Assembly: GCA_022376515.1 (NCBI GenBank)
Contig: WTXI01000106.1
Location: forward strand, 1-64,000
From: Lactifluus volemus
Taxonomy: Eukaryota > Basidiomycota > Agaricomycetes > Russulales > Russulaceae
Direction of reading: 5' to 3'
DNA length: 64,000 nucleotides
Part shown: piece by piece, positions 54,564 through 64,000 of the stretch
How the letters are laid out: each line of letters begins with the position of its first letter
How positions within the stretch are numbered: position 1 is the first letter of the stretch
Made by a program: the position numbers and the translations under genes
The notes under the pieces: model-generated
The model's database searches: none
The model's input: only the letters and a program-made list of their open reading frames with translations
Told to the model about the DNA's origin: nothing

Positions 54564-55548
54564 CATCAGCAATTGTCCATGTTGCTTAATGTGTGCTTAA
54601 CGTGCTTATTAAGCACGTTAAGCACAAATTAAGCACAAAACGATTAAGCAGGTTAACGCCACCCCGGTGCTTGATTAAGCACCATTCTGCTTAATTAAGC
54701 ACATGTTGTGCTTAATTGTGCTTAATTAAGCACAATATTAAGCAAAATTCCAAGAAGTTCAATTACCTTTTAAAGCAGCACTAAGCATCAAATTAAGCAC
54801 ATGTAAGCAATCTAAGCACAACATTAAGCAGTTTCAAGCACACAGAAGTATCAGGTAAAATTCAATCAATGATGAGCATAAGATAGTATATTCAGTCAAC
54901 TATACTACAACATTAGTACACTATCTATACACTATCTGAATGTGCATATGGCCTCTTCTATCCACCAGCACCACCAGTGTGCCACAGGCCTTGATATAAC
55001 AACAGCAGCAGGGAAAGGGAGGAGGGAGAGGAGGACATGAAGGATGCAGAGGCAGAGAGAGGTGGAGGCATTGGGGTGGGCAGCATGGTAAAAAATCGAA
55101 AAGACAGTTAGAGCTAGGCACCGAAGACAAAGAAGCGTACAACGTACCGGGGAGGAGGCGCAGAAGGCACGGCGCAGGCAGCGTGCGCCGTGGACCCCCC
55201 ACAGCCCAGTGGTTCCAAGAGGGCGTTCCAAGAGGGCACGGTGCGGAGGTGAAAAAAAACGTGGAGGTGGTGGAGGCGCAGGAAGCAGAGGACGCGACAG
55301 AGGCAGAGGCAGCGCGGGAAGCGACGACGACGGAAGAAATGCGGTAGAGGAATACATGCTCATCCTTGGAGCAGCCGGGTGGCAATCTGGTTCTGTGTTC
55401 ACAGGTGACATCGCAATGGCAGAAAGTGGCAAGTCGAATTCGGCGGCGGAAACTGACAAGCACCGACAGCGCGTGGCCAAGCGTAGACGGCAGCGAGAGC
55501 AACTGCAAGTCGTTGTCTGGCTCTGGAAATGGTGACGGTGACGGAACA

Positions 55549-56007
55549 GGCAATTCGTCTTCCGCAAACTGCAAGAAACTATTGAGCACCCGTGTCGCTC
55601 ACGTGAGCGGTTTGCGCTCACCGAAAAAGCCATCAGCACCCCCTACGCGCTCGGAGACCAGCCGGAAGTGCTGAGCAATACGTTATCAAGATCCCATCGC
55701 GGCGCGCGTTCCGCCGGCGAGACACCGATACCCTCTGCTGCCGAAGAACAGGTGTCGTTTGCGGTATCGGACGAGGATGCGATGGTTGAGGATCCACCGC
55801 CGAGCGCAGGTATTGATCTCAACCATGCCTGGATCGACGCAGGGAGCTTTAACAGGGAACACCGCGAAGAAGAGCGATGACACCTGGGACGCATTCGAGC
55901 TGAGCCAACTACTATTTGTAGTGGGTCACGTCGCGTTCAAGCACATTGTCTACTTGGAACTCGTCCAACGCGAGTGGAACCGTCAGAAACAGGAAAAGGA
56001 ACTAGGT
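55549..56007 (+). pseudogene. captured condensin complex subunit 1 fragment
   Basis: One frame (55549-55720) reads 'FRKLQETIEHPCRSRERFAL' and 'TEKAISTPYALGDQPEVLSN', matching the 'AE-AI-TIY-L-EQPD-L' block of condensin subunit 1 (Cnd1/CAP-D2). After a shift, 55855-56007 reads 'DTWDAFELSQLLFVVGHVAF' and 'KHIVYLELVQREWNRQKQEK', matching the following 'LIF-VGHVAIK-IV-LE--E-E-KRRK' helix. A splice donor GTATGT follows at about 56009. Condensin subunit 1 compacts chromosomes; here there are only about 110 residues of a protein normally over 1,000. The block lies in the centre of TIR copy 3, so it was carried in by the transposon. Confidence 0.7.
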
Positions 56008-56099
56008 ATGTGTCTTACGTGTATGAACGAGAGGCGCGGGAGGTGCGAGAGGTGTGAGAGGCGCAAGGCGCGCGGGAGGCGCGGGAGTTGCAAGGGGCG

Positions 56100-56720
56100 G
56101 AAGAAGGGGGAGGGAGAGACTTACAGCGATGCGAATTTGAGTGGAGTGGCGCCGATTTCCTCCATGGAGAACACGCAGCACCCAGCGCCGGCCGACTCTG
56201 GGACTTACGAAGCGGGTCCGACGACGGTGGGCGAGTTTGATACCGGTTTGCGAGCCTGGCCCAGCGACGTGGTGTCGCCCGCGACCGCACATTCCAACGG
56301 GAGGCCGATGGTGCCGTTATTCTGAACGAAAAGAGGGCATGTGCAAGCGACATACCGACGCCAGTTGGACTGATTTGGTGGGCTCCAGATTGTCTGAGGG
56401 ATGACGTGGCCGGAGGGAGAGGGGATATAGTCGAGAAGCCAGAGAGTTGTAGAACGCGTCGGGACGGGTGCCAGGCACGGATGGCTGCGACACCATCAGT
56501 GCGTTTGGCCAGCCAGGCACGTTGCTGTACACCTGTACGCTCGCAGCGGTCGTCTTGAGGAGAGATTCGATAAAGAAAGCTGCATCTCGCGAGCCGAACA
56601 TGGTGTTGTCATCTGAGGGTCAAGCACGGGAAGGCGGTGTACACGAAGACACCGGCCAGCACGCGTCCAATTGACCACTGCCAAGAGGAGGGTCAGCATT
56701 AGCCGACGCGCTGTGAGAGA
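56100..56720. other. further captured-looking DNA in TIR copy 3, unknown
   Basis: A minus frame 56601-56317 reads 'MFGSRDAAFFIESLLKTTAA' and 'QVYSNVPGWPNALMVSQPSV' and looks like real protein, but I cannot name it. A plus frame near 56141-56330 is Arg/Pro-rich and probably spurious. Both lie in higher-GC DNA than the flanking TTAAG zones. Confidence 0.35.
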
Positions 56721-57693
56721 GAACATACAAGTTTACCAGGGAGACTTAAAGAGTGCCTGAGAGCTCTGAGCTTGCTTGGGAGTGGGCGGTGACCATGGGA
56801 TGCACGGGAGCGTGAGGACTTGGGGGATGCGGGGAATCGGGGGTGGGTCTTGCCTAGCGCATCGTCCTCATCTGCACTCGGCTCGTACGGACCATGCAAG
56901 GCGGGGTCGAAATGGCATGCTCTCACGAGTTCACGCTAGGCTTGCTCGTCCTGAACAAGAGCGTGCCACTTGCGAGAGACAGACGCGTGTTCGAGGGTGG
57001 TTGACAAAGCTGAGAATGTGGAGGGAGAGTTCTACGGGTAAATCTGCGAGGAAGTCATGATTGAGAAGGGGTGCAATTTGTGTGAATATGAAAAAGAGTT
57101 CACGAGAGCATTGAGAGAGGGGATAGAAAGGCAGTGCTGAAAGCTAACAGCAGTGGCAGCGGCAACTTGAAGGGGAAGGCTCGGCAGCAGAGGCGCTGAG
57201 ACGAGTGACAGCGCCAGGGGCCGGTGATGGTGGGACGGAGAGGGCAGAGACACGAAAGAGTTGGCAATGGGTGGAGGTGAAACACGCGCGTTGAAGGCAC
57301 GAAAGTCAACATCGTGCCAACAAGAAATAACATGCACGTGATTTGTGCATCGGCACGACTTAGCAAAATTTTCATGAATCACAACTTGCAAAACTTTTTC
57401 AGACAGATTAGTTAAATTATGTAAATTATTTTTTTTGCTTAGCACAGTTAAAAGCCCCTTAAATTTTCATTAGTTGCTTAAATACATTGAGTGTGCTTAA
57501 TGTCAGTCTTAATTGTGCTGAGCATACTGAGCATGCTTAATGCCAGTCTTAATTGTGCTGAGCATGTTGAGCCTGCTTAAGTTGCTTAATTGTGCTTAAA
57601 CAAAAATTTCATCAAGCAAAATTAAGCAAAAAACTAAATTTAAGACCATTAAGACCATTAATCACCATTAAGCAACATGGACAATTGCTGATG

Positions 57694-58035
57694 TGTGCAG
57701 TGTCTTCAAGAGCTCTTAAAGCTTAGGTCTCATAATCTATTGGATGAGATACTAAGGCTAGAGTAGATAGTAAGTTACTGAGAAGTAAGTGAATAAAAGA
57801 GATACTAACCTCAGTCTATGAGAGAAAAGACTAAGACATGAAGGAGATGGTGTCTACAGTATTTTAACAGAGATAAAATTATAAGGTAATAAAGCCATAA
57901 GAGGATACAAAATCTGGGTTAGATGAGAACACAGAGAGTCCTTGGGTATCAATGTCATATGTCATGTGACATGTGACCACAAAGTGTTGGCTCAACTTAC
58001 ACCTTGTAAGGCTGTGCTCCTAACAGTCTGTACCA
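57694..58035. repeat. LTR-like repeat, second copy (57735-58016)
   Basis: From CTATTGGATGAGATACTAAG to GGCTGTGCTCCTAACA it matches 3203-3494 with scattered changes, including the AGTCTATGAGAGAAAAGACT hairpin relic and the GTGACCACAAAGTGT block. The left end is cut or diverged beside TIR copy 3. Confidence 0.65.
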
Positions 58036-59780
58036 AGTTACTACAGTAGTACTACATGTCCCAGATTGAACATGATGATTCACTTTAGAAATGAATGCCT
58101 CTGGCTTCACTTTAGGAGCTGTGATTGCTCAAGAATTCAATGATGGTATCCACCCTATTGCATTCCACAGTCATACTTTCTTAGATGCTGAGAGAAACTA
58201 CAACACTCATGACAAAGAACTTGTAGCCATTATCTTTGGATTTAAGTGCAGCCACCCTTTCTTCCTGGGAGCTAGACATGCAGTTGAGGTGTGGACAGAT
58301 CACAAAAAACTTCAATACTTCCATGAACCTCAAAAAGTTACTGGTCATATTACGGTTATGTGGGCTGTCCAGCCCATTTCTTACTGTTTTCCATCTACTT
58401 TTCACCTTGTGTTGTGACCTAGGATCCCTTTCCTTGGCCAGCCCCCTCTGTTTGACTTCTAGGGGCTGTGCATTGCCATTTTGGATGTGTATTTGACTCA
58501 GGTAGCATGACTCAAATCTTGAGTCAGCGTTCTTGACTCAGATCTTGAGTCAGACACACTGAGTCAGTTCTTGAGTCATCAGAACTGACTCAGGTACTTA
58601 GTCAATGGTCTTGACTTCACTACTTTACTGTGACCTTTGTAGGATAGTTGGCTGGCCCTCTGTATGCATAAATAGGGCCCTGTAGACAAGCTAAAGCCTC
58701 AGCTTTAGCTTCGTCTAGAATCGCAGCAGTTGTTCGCTCGACACTCAATCTCCCTCTCTTCTTGTGAATCCCCTCTTTGTACCTTTGGTTAAGGTACCTT
58801 CGTGCCACCATCAGACATCTGTTCGCTTGGTCCATTGTCCTTGGAACAAGCTCATAGACGCCTGAACCTTATTATGAGCATGTTGCAAAGAGTAGTTCCC
58901 ACTCTTCGTGCCCCACTCGTATCAAACCTTAGTTCAATCTCGCACTAACATACTAGGGCTAGTGAGATCCTCCCTACCCCTTATACATTCGCACTCATGT
59001 TGCGGTTGAACCTACACATTGTCATTTACCCATCTGCCACCATCTATCCTCTTTAGGAACAGTAACTCTGACTATCGCGTGCGCTGGCCTGTACTACCTG
59101 CCTCACACAATACAAACCTGAGAGTTCGCACAGTCAAGTCTATCCTTCACAGGAACTTGCCTGCGTGTTCTTAGATTGACTATTTGATGTTGCTAGTCTT
59201 GTCCGACTTGCCGCAGCAAATAGCCAGACCAGAAACGATGCTCACTTTGAGCCACAGTTCTTGCAAACTGTGACAGGCCAACAAGCATGCTAGCTCACCT
59301 TTCTACAGGATTTCAACTACACCCTCATGCACATTAAAACACCATCACCAACCTCCTATTGTGGAGATCAGACCTTAATAAGGGAGTAAATACCAATGAA
59401 TCACACATTCTCCTTCCAGACACCCTCTTTTCTAAACCCCAACATGACTCACTATGTAAAATTTTCCTGAATGATGACACAGAACAATGACAATTAATCC
59501 TTTGACAACTTCATGACAGCCCTGTGGGTGGTCACCCAGGAATCACTAATACATGAGAACTGGTAAAATGATCATACAAGGGGCCTTGACTTTGTGAATT
59601 TATAGAAGAATACATGAAGGGATGTGCCAAATGCCAGGAACTAAAGACTAACCTTCCACAATCAAAAGCACCCCTTCAATGTTTTGACATACCCATAGAA
59701 GATGGGCCATTCCAATATGTATCCATGGACCTCATCATGGACCTCCCTAAATCAGAAGGATACACCTTCCTTTTCCGGCA
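58036..59780 (+). pseudogene. Ty3/gypsy pol relic (RNase H and integrase), split by a solo LTR
   Basis: Before the LTR: 'FTLEMNASGFTLGAVIAQEF', 'HSHTFLDAERNYNTHDKELV' and 'GARHAVEVWTDHKKLQYFHE', the gypsy RNase H, with the first catalytic Asp of 'DASG' changed to Asn. After the LTR, 'TFLQDFNYTLMHIKTPSP' continues RNase H. Then 'LHDSPVGGHPGITNT' and 'EYMKGCAKCQELKTN' give the H-H-C-C zinc region of integrase, and 'FQYVSMDLIMDLPKSEGYT' its catalytic-core start. Stops occur between. The frame ends at about 59780, where the right-hand LINE begins. Confidence 0.8.
58348..59275 (+). mobile_element. solo LTR, family A, copy 3 (inserted in gypsy pol)
   Basis: A 928-bp block begins TATTACGGTT (the second base has changed from G) and ends AAACTGTGACA. 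Flanking 5-mers are GGTCA (58343-58347) and GGCCA (59276-59280), a duplication with one transition. All eight TGA(C/G)TCA sites (58494-58592) and the CATAAATA box (58668-58675) are kept. It interrupts the RNase H of the gypsy relic. Confidence 0.88.
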
Positions 59781-59916
59781 ACCACCACCACTGGTACCCA
59801 AGTGCCAGCTGGCGGCGGTAGCTCGTTTAAAGTAGAAAGTAGCACCCTACATCTCTGTATTTCCGACAGATAACGCCTGTCTATCTCGCGACCTGTCATT
59901 CCCTGCCCAGTTTAAT

Positions 59917-62097
59917 ATGCCAGCTCCCGACTCCATCACGGGTCAGGACACAGACATCCTGTCCCACCTCTTTGTAAAGGCACCTCTCCCCACCCTCCCG
60001 CGCCCTCGTCACCTTTTTGGCAAAGAGGATGTTAAAGTAACCAGAGCCTCCTGCACGTACCAGCAGTTTTTCGACCGCTACCACTGCATATCGAGCGCGG
60101 TTGAGGCCGGTTTCGGCGCCAACTCGATCCTCTCTCCGTCTGCCTGGATCAGAACCACCTCCGACCTTATCACCCGCATGCTCCAAGGGGTTAGGATCTC
60201 GAGGAATGTCGGCCCTGATGGCGAGATGCTAGACCAGGACGACTACAAGAACCTTTTCAACCAAGAGGACTGGGAGGCCATGCAACGTCTCCTCACCAAC
60301 CTAGAGCACCTTTCCAAAGTTTTTCCTCCCCCTCAATACCTCGGTGACCCGGCCCTCATCTGTGGCCACTGCCTACACCGCACAGACCCGGATGCTGACG
60401 ACCTCATATCCGAAGCAGACTACCGGGTCACCCTCATGGCCGCTGACCGCTCCCGCTCCGCCGTCATGGGCCACCTCCTCAACCACGTCAGCAGCCATAT
60501 CGAAAACGAAACCCAGATCTGGGCGCTCGATGAGCTTGAGAAAAGGAAAAATGCCCTCCGCCCCAGACTGACCGAGGACGCCCAGGCCTTCTACGCCAAG
60601 CGGTGGAAGGAGATCACTGACAAAAAAGAGCGGGCTGCCCAGGCAGATAGCAAAGACTACTACGGCAAGCGCCTCATCGAATTATCCAGGAACGCTGACG
60701 CACTAGTTAAGCAGGAGGTTGCAGCCTACAAGGCGAAAAAATTCGCAGCCGCCTGCAACATCGCAGACAAGTGCTCCCAGACGGACCCCGCGTGCAACGC
60801 CACAGACAAGGGTTCCCAAACGGAACCCCCTGCCGGCCCTGTCACACCCGCCGCCGCCCCCGTCGGCCCAAGCGCGACACCCCTCTCCCTCCAGGCCCCC
60901 GACCCTCAGATCGAACCGGCCACCAATAGGGACCCGCTAGCGGCAATCCAGTCCACCCTGGACAAGGTCCTCTCCCGCCTGGACCGACTGGAACGACCCC
61001 CGACGCCACGCGGCCCGCACGCTGACCCGCGGCCCCCGAGACGAAAGCCAGCGGCAACTTCCCCCACCTCCGAACTCCCAGCCGACCCGCCCCCCGCCCC
61101 GCCCGAGCGGGCGCCCCCACCCCGCCCTCAGGCCCCCCCCACGGCCCAGGAGGAGTGGAAAACGGTCGCGCGCAAAGGCAAAAACAAGAAACCATCCGCG
61201 GAGGCCCTGCCTTTGGTCAAGGCCCCTGCTGAACCAGCAACCCTCCGAATGGATGTGACGATCCAGCTGGCCCAGGTGGGGCCAGGGACCCAACCTGGCG
61301 CGGACGTCAGACGAGACCCATCAGCCATTACCCGCCAAGTCTGCGCAGGACTCAAAGCGGCTAAGTCCCCACTTATTCTTCTCTCTGGTCGCTGGGCATC
61401 CTATTCAAACAACTTTGTCTTTACCTTCGCAGGCACGGTCCCTTTCCAAGACCTGCTTGCAGTCAAGGACCCCCTCACCCAGCCCTTCCCGGGTGCGAGC
61501 TTAGTTCCCTGCTCAGGGTGGTCCCGAGTGTCCTTCAACGGTGTCCCGGCTCTCGACCCGGAAACTGGTGGGGTCTACTCAGAGGACAGCCTCCTCGAGG
61601 AAGTCAAGCGCAACCCGCTCTGCACAAACCTCCTCTTTGTCCTCCCCCCTCGCTGGGTCCGCCCGCCGGGACGGATCACGGGGATGCACTCAAGCTTCTC
61701 CTTCGCCTTCTTGGACCCAGATGGGGACATCACGCGCACCATGGCTCGCACCCACCTGGCAATGTTTGGCAAAGCGATCACCTTCAAAAAGTGGCGCCCC
61801 AGACCCCCGCTAACCCAGTGCCTCAGGTGTCACAGACTGGGACACCTCTTGCCACGATGCCCGCTTCCGAAGGACGCAGTGCGTTGCCACATCTGCGGGG
61901 ACAACCACCGTGGCGTGGACCACCCGGTCAAGTGCAAGTCGGCAGCCGGACACTCGACCCCGGGTGTCTGTGACTGCCAGCGGAAGTGCATCCTTTGCGG
62001 CCAAGAGGGCCACGACGCGAGAGACCCGACATGCAAAGCCCGGGAAGCTTACAAGGTCCCGGCACTCGACATCGCTGAAACAACCCCCCCCCCTCTA
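59917..62097 (+). CDS. LINE ORF1, gag-like RNA-binding protein
   Basis: It starts at ATG 59917, about 130 bases into the element. Residues 1-240 are a helical region ('YQQFFDRYHCISSAVEAGFG', 'DYYGKRLIELSRNADALVKQ'). About 265-430 is Pro/Ala-rich with 'CSQTDP'/'GSQTEP' repeats. About 445-630 is a globular domain ('LILLSGRWASYSNNFVFTFA', 'LLFVLPPRWVRPPGRITGMH', 'FAFLDPDGDITRTMARTHLA'). Zinc knuckles follow at Cys635-x2-C-x4-H-x4-C, from Cys657, and from Cys691. It should bind element RNA. In the sequence as given the frame runs without a stop into the endonuclease at residue 728, passing a C10 tract (62084-62093). Confidence 0.88.
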
Positions 62098-64000
62098 ATG
62101 GCGTGTGTCAAGTTATTGTTCGTCAACATGCGCCGCAGGAATGCGGCCTCTCACACCCTCCTCAACACCAATGAAGATGCAGACATCATTTTAGTTCAAG
62201 AACCTTGGTATGATAGAATCGGCACGTCTCGCTCGGATGTGAACCCTGACGGGGTGAGCGTCCTGGGCGGCGCGGCCAACCCCGGATGGGACTGCCTTTA
62301 CCCAAGGGTGGCCCCAGGGACCAGATGTAAAGTCATGGCCTACAGACGCATCTCGTCTTCACATTTCAACATCACTAACCGCTTCGATCTTGCTTCCAAC
62401 CACCATCTCCTCACACTTGACGTCCATTTGGGCTCAAGCTCTTTCCAAATTGTGAACGTTTACCACGACACTGATCATCCCTCCTCTCTCAGGAACATTC
62501 TGGATCTGGACTTGGACCCCCGGATTCCCACGATTGTTGGAGGGGATTTTAACACCCACGCACACACCTGGTCCCCCCGGGCATCAGGCCTTCCCCGTGG
62601 GCAGGGGACCTGGAGGAGTGGGCTTTGGGTCAGACACTCTCCCTCACCTCCCCCCCCGGGGTCCCCACCCGCAGAGGCGAAGGCAACCAACGGGACACCA
62701 CCATCGACCTGCTGTGGGAAAACTCGGCCGCGGTCCTGGGCGAGTCCTTCCAAGAACCGGTGATTGATTTCCCGGCTTCTTTTGGCTCGGATCACGCTGG
62801 CCTGTGGATCACCTACCGCCACGCCCTTGACCCCACCATCAATCATCCCCCGCCCCGCCGCAGTTATGTCATCAAGGACGAGGCGAGGGACCTGTGGCTC
62901 GATTACTTCATAGCCCGTTGCGGCCACCTCCCCCCTGAGCCATCTTCCCCTGCTGAGCTAGACCAGGCAGCTGACCTCCTCACCCAGGACATCGAACAGA
63001 CGTGCCATGCCATCTTCGAGAAGAGGAAGCATTTCTCCCCTAGAGGGGCAGTGTGGTGGGATGATGCCTGTAACCTGGCAGCGGCCGCAATGCGGGCAGC
63101 CCCTTCAGCGGAAGCCTGGAAGGCAGCGCTTCAAGCCCTCACAAAAGAGGTCCAGGCAGCCAAACGGCGTTGGGCCGACGATTTCCTGCATAACGCATCC
63201 TCCGACCACCTGTGGGCTGCGGCGAAGTGGCGCTTCGGCCGCCGCCAACGGCTGATTCCCGCCCTCTCCACCGCAGCCGGCCTGTCAGACGACCCAGACC
63301 TCATGGCAGACGCTCTCCGGAACCGCTTCTTCAACACTGAAGCCCCTCCGATCCCAGAGCGCCTGGTCGACGACCCACCCGATGCTGACCCGAGACCTTA
63401 TGCCCCGGTCACGATTGCTGAGATTTCCGATGCCCTCCGCCCCACCAGCAACAAGTCAGCCCCGGGCCCCTCGGGACACAATTACAAGCTGGTCAAATGG
63501 GCCTTTGCTGCCCATCCAGAACGTTTCCGTGTCTTATTCGATGCATGCCTCCGCCTAGGGCACCACCCAAAGTCTTGGAAGGTAGCAGCCATCGCAGTAG
63601 TTCCCAAACCTGGCAAAGAGGACTACTCCCTCCCGAAGTGCTACCGCCCGGTCGCCCTCCTTGAATGCCTGGGCAAACTGCTTGAGAAAGTAGTTGCCAA
63701 ACACTTGGTCCATGACATATCTGCGCTAAGCCTCATTCCTACTACCCAGTTTGGGGCCCGCCCTTACTCCTCCACCATAGATGCAGGCCTCTGCCTCTTG
63801 CACGATGTCGAGACAGCCCATGCCCTGGGTAGCGTGTGTGGCACCCTTCTCTTCGACATCCAAGGCTTCTTTGACAACGTCAACCATGCCAGACTGGTGG
63901 CCCTGGTGAGATCCCTGGGCTTCCCCCCTGAGATCTGCAGATGGACCGCTTCCTTCCTTAAGGATAGAGTGGTCCACCTACGTTTCAACAACTTCACCTC
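62098..64000 (+). pseudogene. LINE ORF2: endonuclease and reverse transcriptase, partial, one frameshift
   Basis: The likely start is ATG 62098, inside TAATG (62096-62100). The endonuclease shows 'LLFVNMRRRNAASHTLLN', 'ILVQEPW', 'VYHDTDHPSSL', 'IVGGDFNTHAHTWSP', then after a one-base shift at a C6 run (62573-62578) 'GIRPSPWAGDLEEWALGQTL', 'DTTIDLLW' and 'SFGSDHAGLW' (catalytic Asp-His). The reverse transcriptase has 'NKSAPGPSGHNYKLVKWAF', 'AIAVVPKPGKEDYSLPKCYR', 'PVALLECLGKLLEKVVAKHL', 'TQFGARPYSSTIDAG' and 'TLLFDIQGFFDNVNHARL' (first catalytic Asp). The frame is open to the window edge. The frameshift may be a true mutation or a homopolymer sequencing error. Confidence 0.85.

Larger units (their letters stand above)
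54564..57693. mobile_element. CATCAG-family TIR element, copy 3 (3130 bp)
   Basis: The left end CATCAGCAATTGTCCATGTT and the right end AACATGGACAATTGCTGATG are perfect inverted repeats for at least 24 bases. TG flanks both sides (54562-54563 and 57694-57695). Subterminal zones are dense in TTAAGCAC/GCTTAAT motifs, and the right side has the shared CGACTTAGCAAAATTTTCATGA (57355-57376). The centre carries a condensin-like fragment and other protein-like frames. No transposase is visible. Confidence 0.88.
59785..64000 (+). mobile_element. LINE (I/Tad1-like non-LTR element), right end beyond window
   Basis: The sequence changes abruptly from gypsy relic to GC-rich, coding-biased DNA near 59785. 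ORF1 with three zinc knuckles is followed by an endonuclease and a reverse transcriptase that is still open at 64000. Coding frames are nearly intact, so this is the youngest element here. The start point is inferred from the loss of gypsy homology; the 5' end and target duplication cannot be confirmed without the 3' end. Confidence 0.85.

Noticed and set aside
60842..61355. Minus-strand Gly/Arg-rich frames
   Set aside because: They are antisense to the Pro/Ala-rich part of LINE ORF1 and come from its GC-rich codon use.

Overview
The window is eukaryotic and most likely comes from a basidiomycete fungus of the class Agaricomycetes. The main signs are introns of about 45-65 bases with GT...AG ends, Tad1-like LINEs, copia and gypsy LTR elements, Helitron helicases, and hypothetical families that I recall as typical of Agaricomycete accessory regions. 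I see no bacterial operon, CRISPR array, rRNA or tRNA gene. The species cannot be named from this sequence. Almost nothing here is an ordinary host gene: the window is a nest of transposable elements inserted into each other.

Layout. 1-300 holds a possible gene end. 558-3494 is an LTR-like repeat split by a terminal-inverted-repeat (TIR) element (593-3155). A second copy of that TIR element (3984-17202) is itself split by a minus-strand Tad1-like LINE (about 4134-14622), and the LINE is split by two solo LTRs (9134-10068 and 12371-13237). 17.3-18.0 kb holds a pogo/Tigger-like relic. 18.4-26.2 kb holds a minus-strand Helitron Rep/helicase with a peptidase-like partner. 27.7-43.2 kb is a belt of small intron-containing hypothetical genes, cut by a third TIR copy (29408-31031), a solo LTR (36899-37414), a MITE (39715-40336) and minisatellites. 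43264-48136 is a copia element carrying a solo LTR of its own family. 48.2-50.5 kb is a LINE remnant, 50.6-52.1 kb a second Helitron relic, and 53.4-54.3 kb holds fragments of repeats seen elsewhere. 54564-57693 is a fourth TIR copy. 58.0-59.8 kb is a gypsy relic split by another solo LTR. 59.8 kb to the window end is a fairly fresh LINE whose reverse transcriptase runs off the edge.

The strongest candidate for something undescribed is the TIR family (593-3155, 3984-17202, 29408-31031, 54564-57693, plus a 172-bp perfect palindrome at 14998-15169). Its members begin CATCAG and end CTGATG, or CTAATG in one case. They have AT-rich ends packed with TTAAG-type repeats, make 2-3 bp target duplications, encode no recognisable transposase here, and carry fragments that read as host genes: a dolichol kinase piece, a condensin subunit 1 piece and a Ser/Pro-rich ORF. 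One insertion is confirmed by an empty-site sequence inside the window.

Other notable signals are a cluster of eight TGA(C/G)TCA bZIP-type sites in a solo LTR promoter, a UAAUG stop/start overlap beside a C10 run in the right-hand LINE, a copia primer site matching the anticodon arm of initiator tRNA-Met, a hairpin-dense 3' region in the Tad1-like LINE, and stops that can all be explained by C-to-T change. Function calls rest on motif recognition by eye, and no database search was run.
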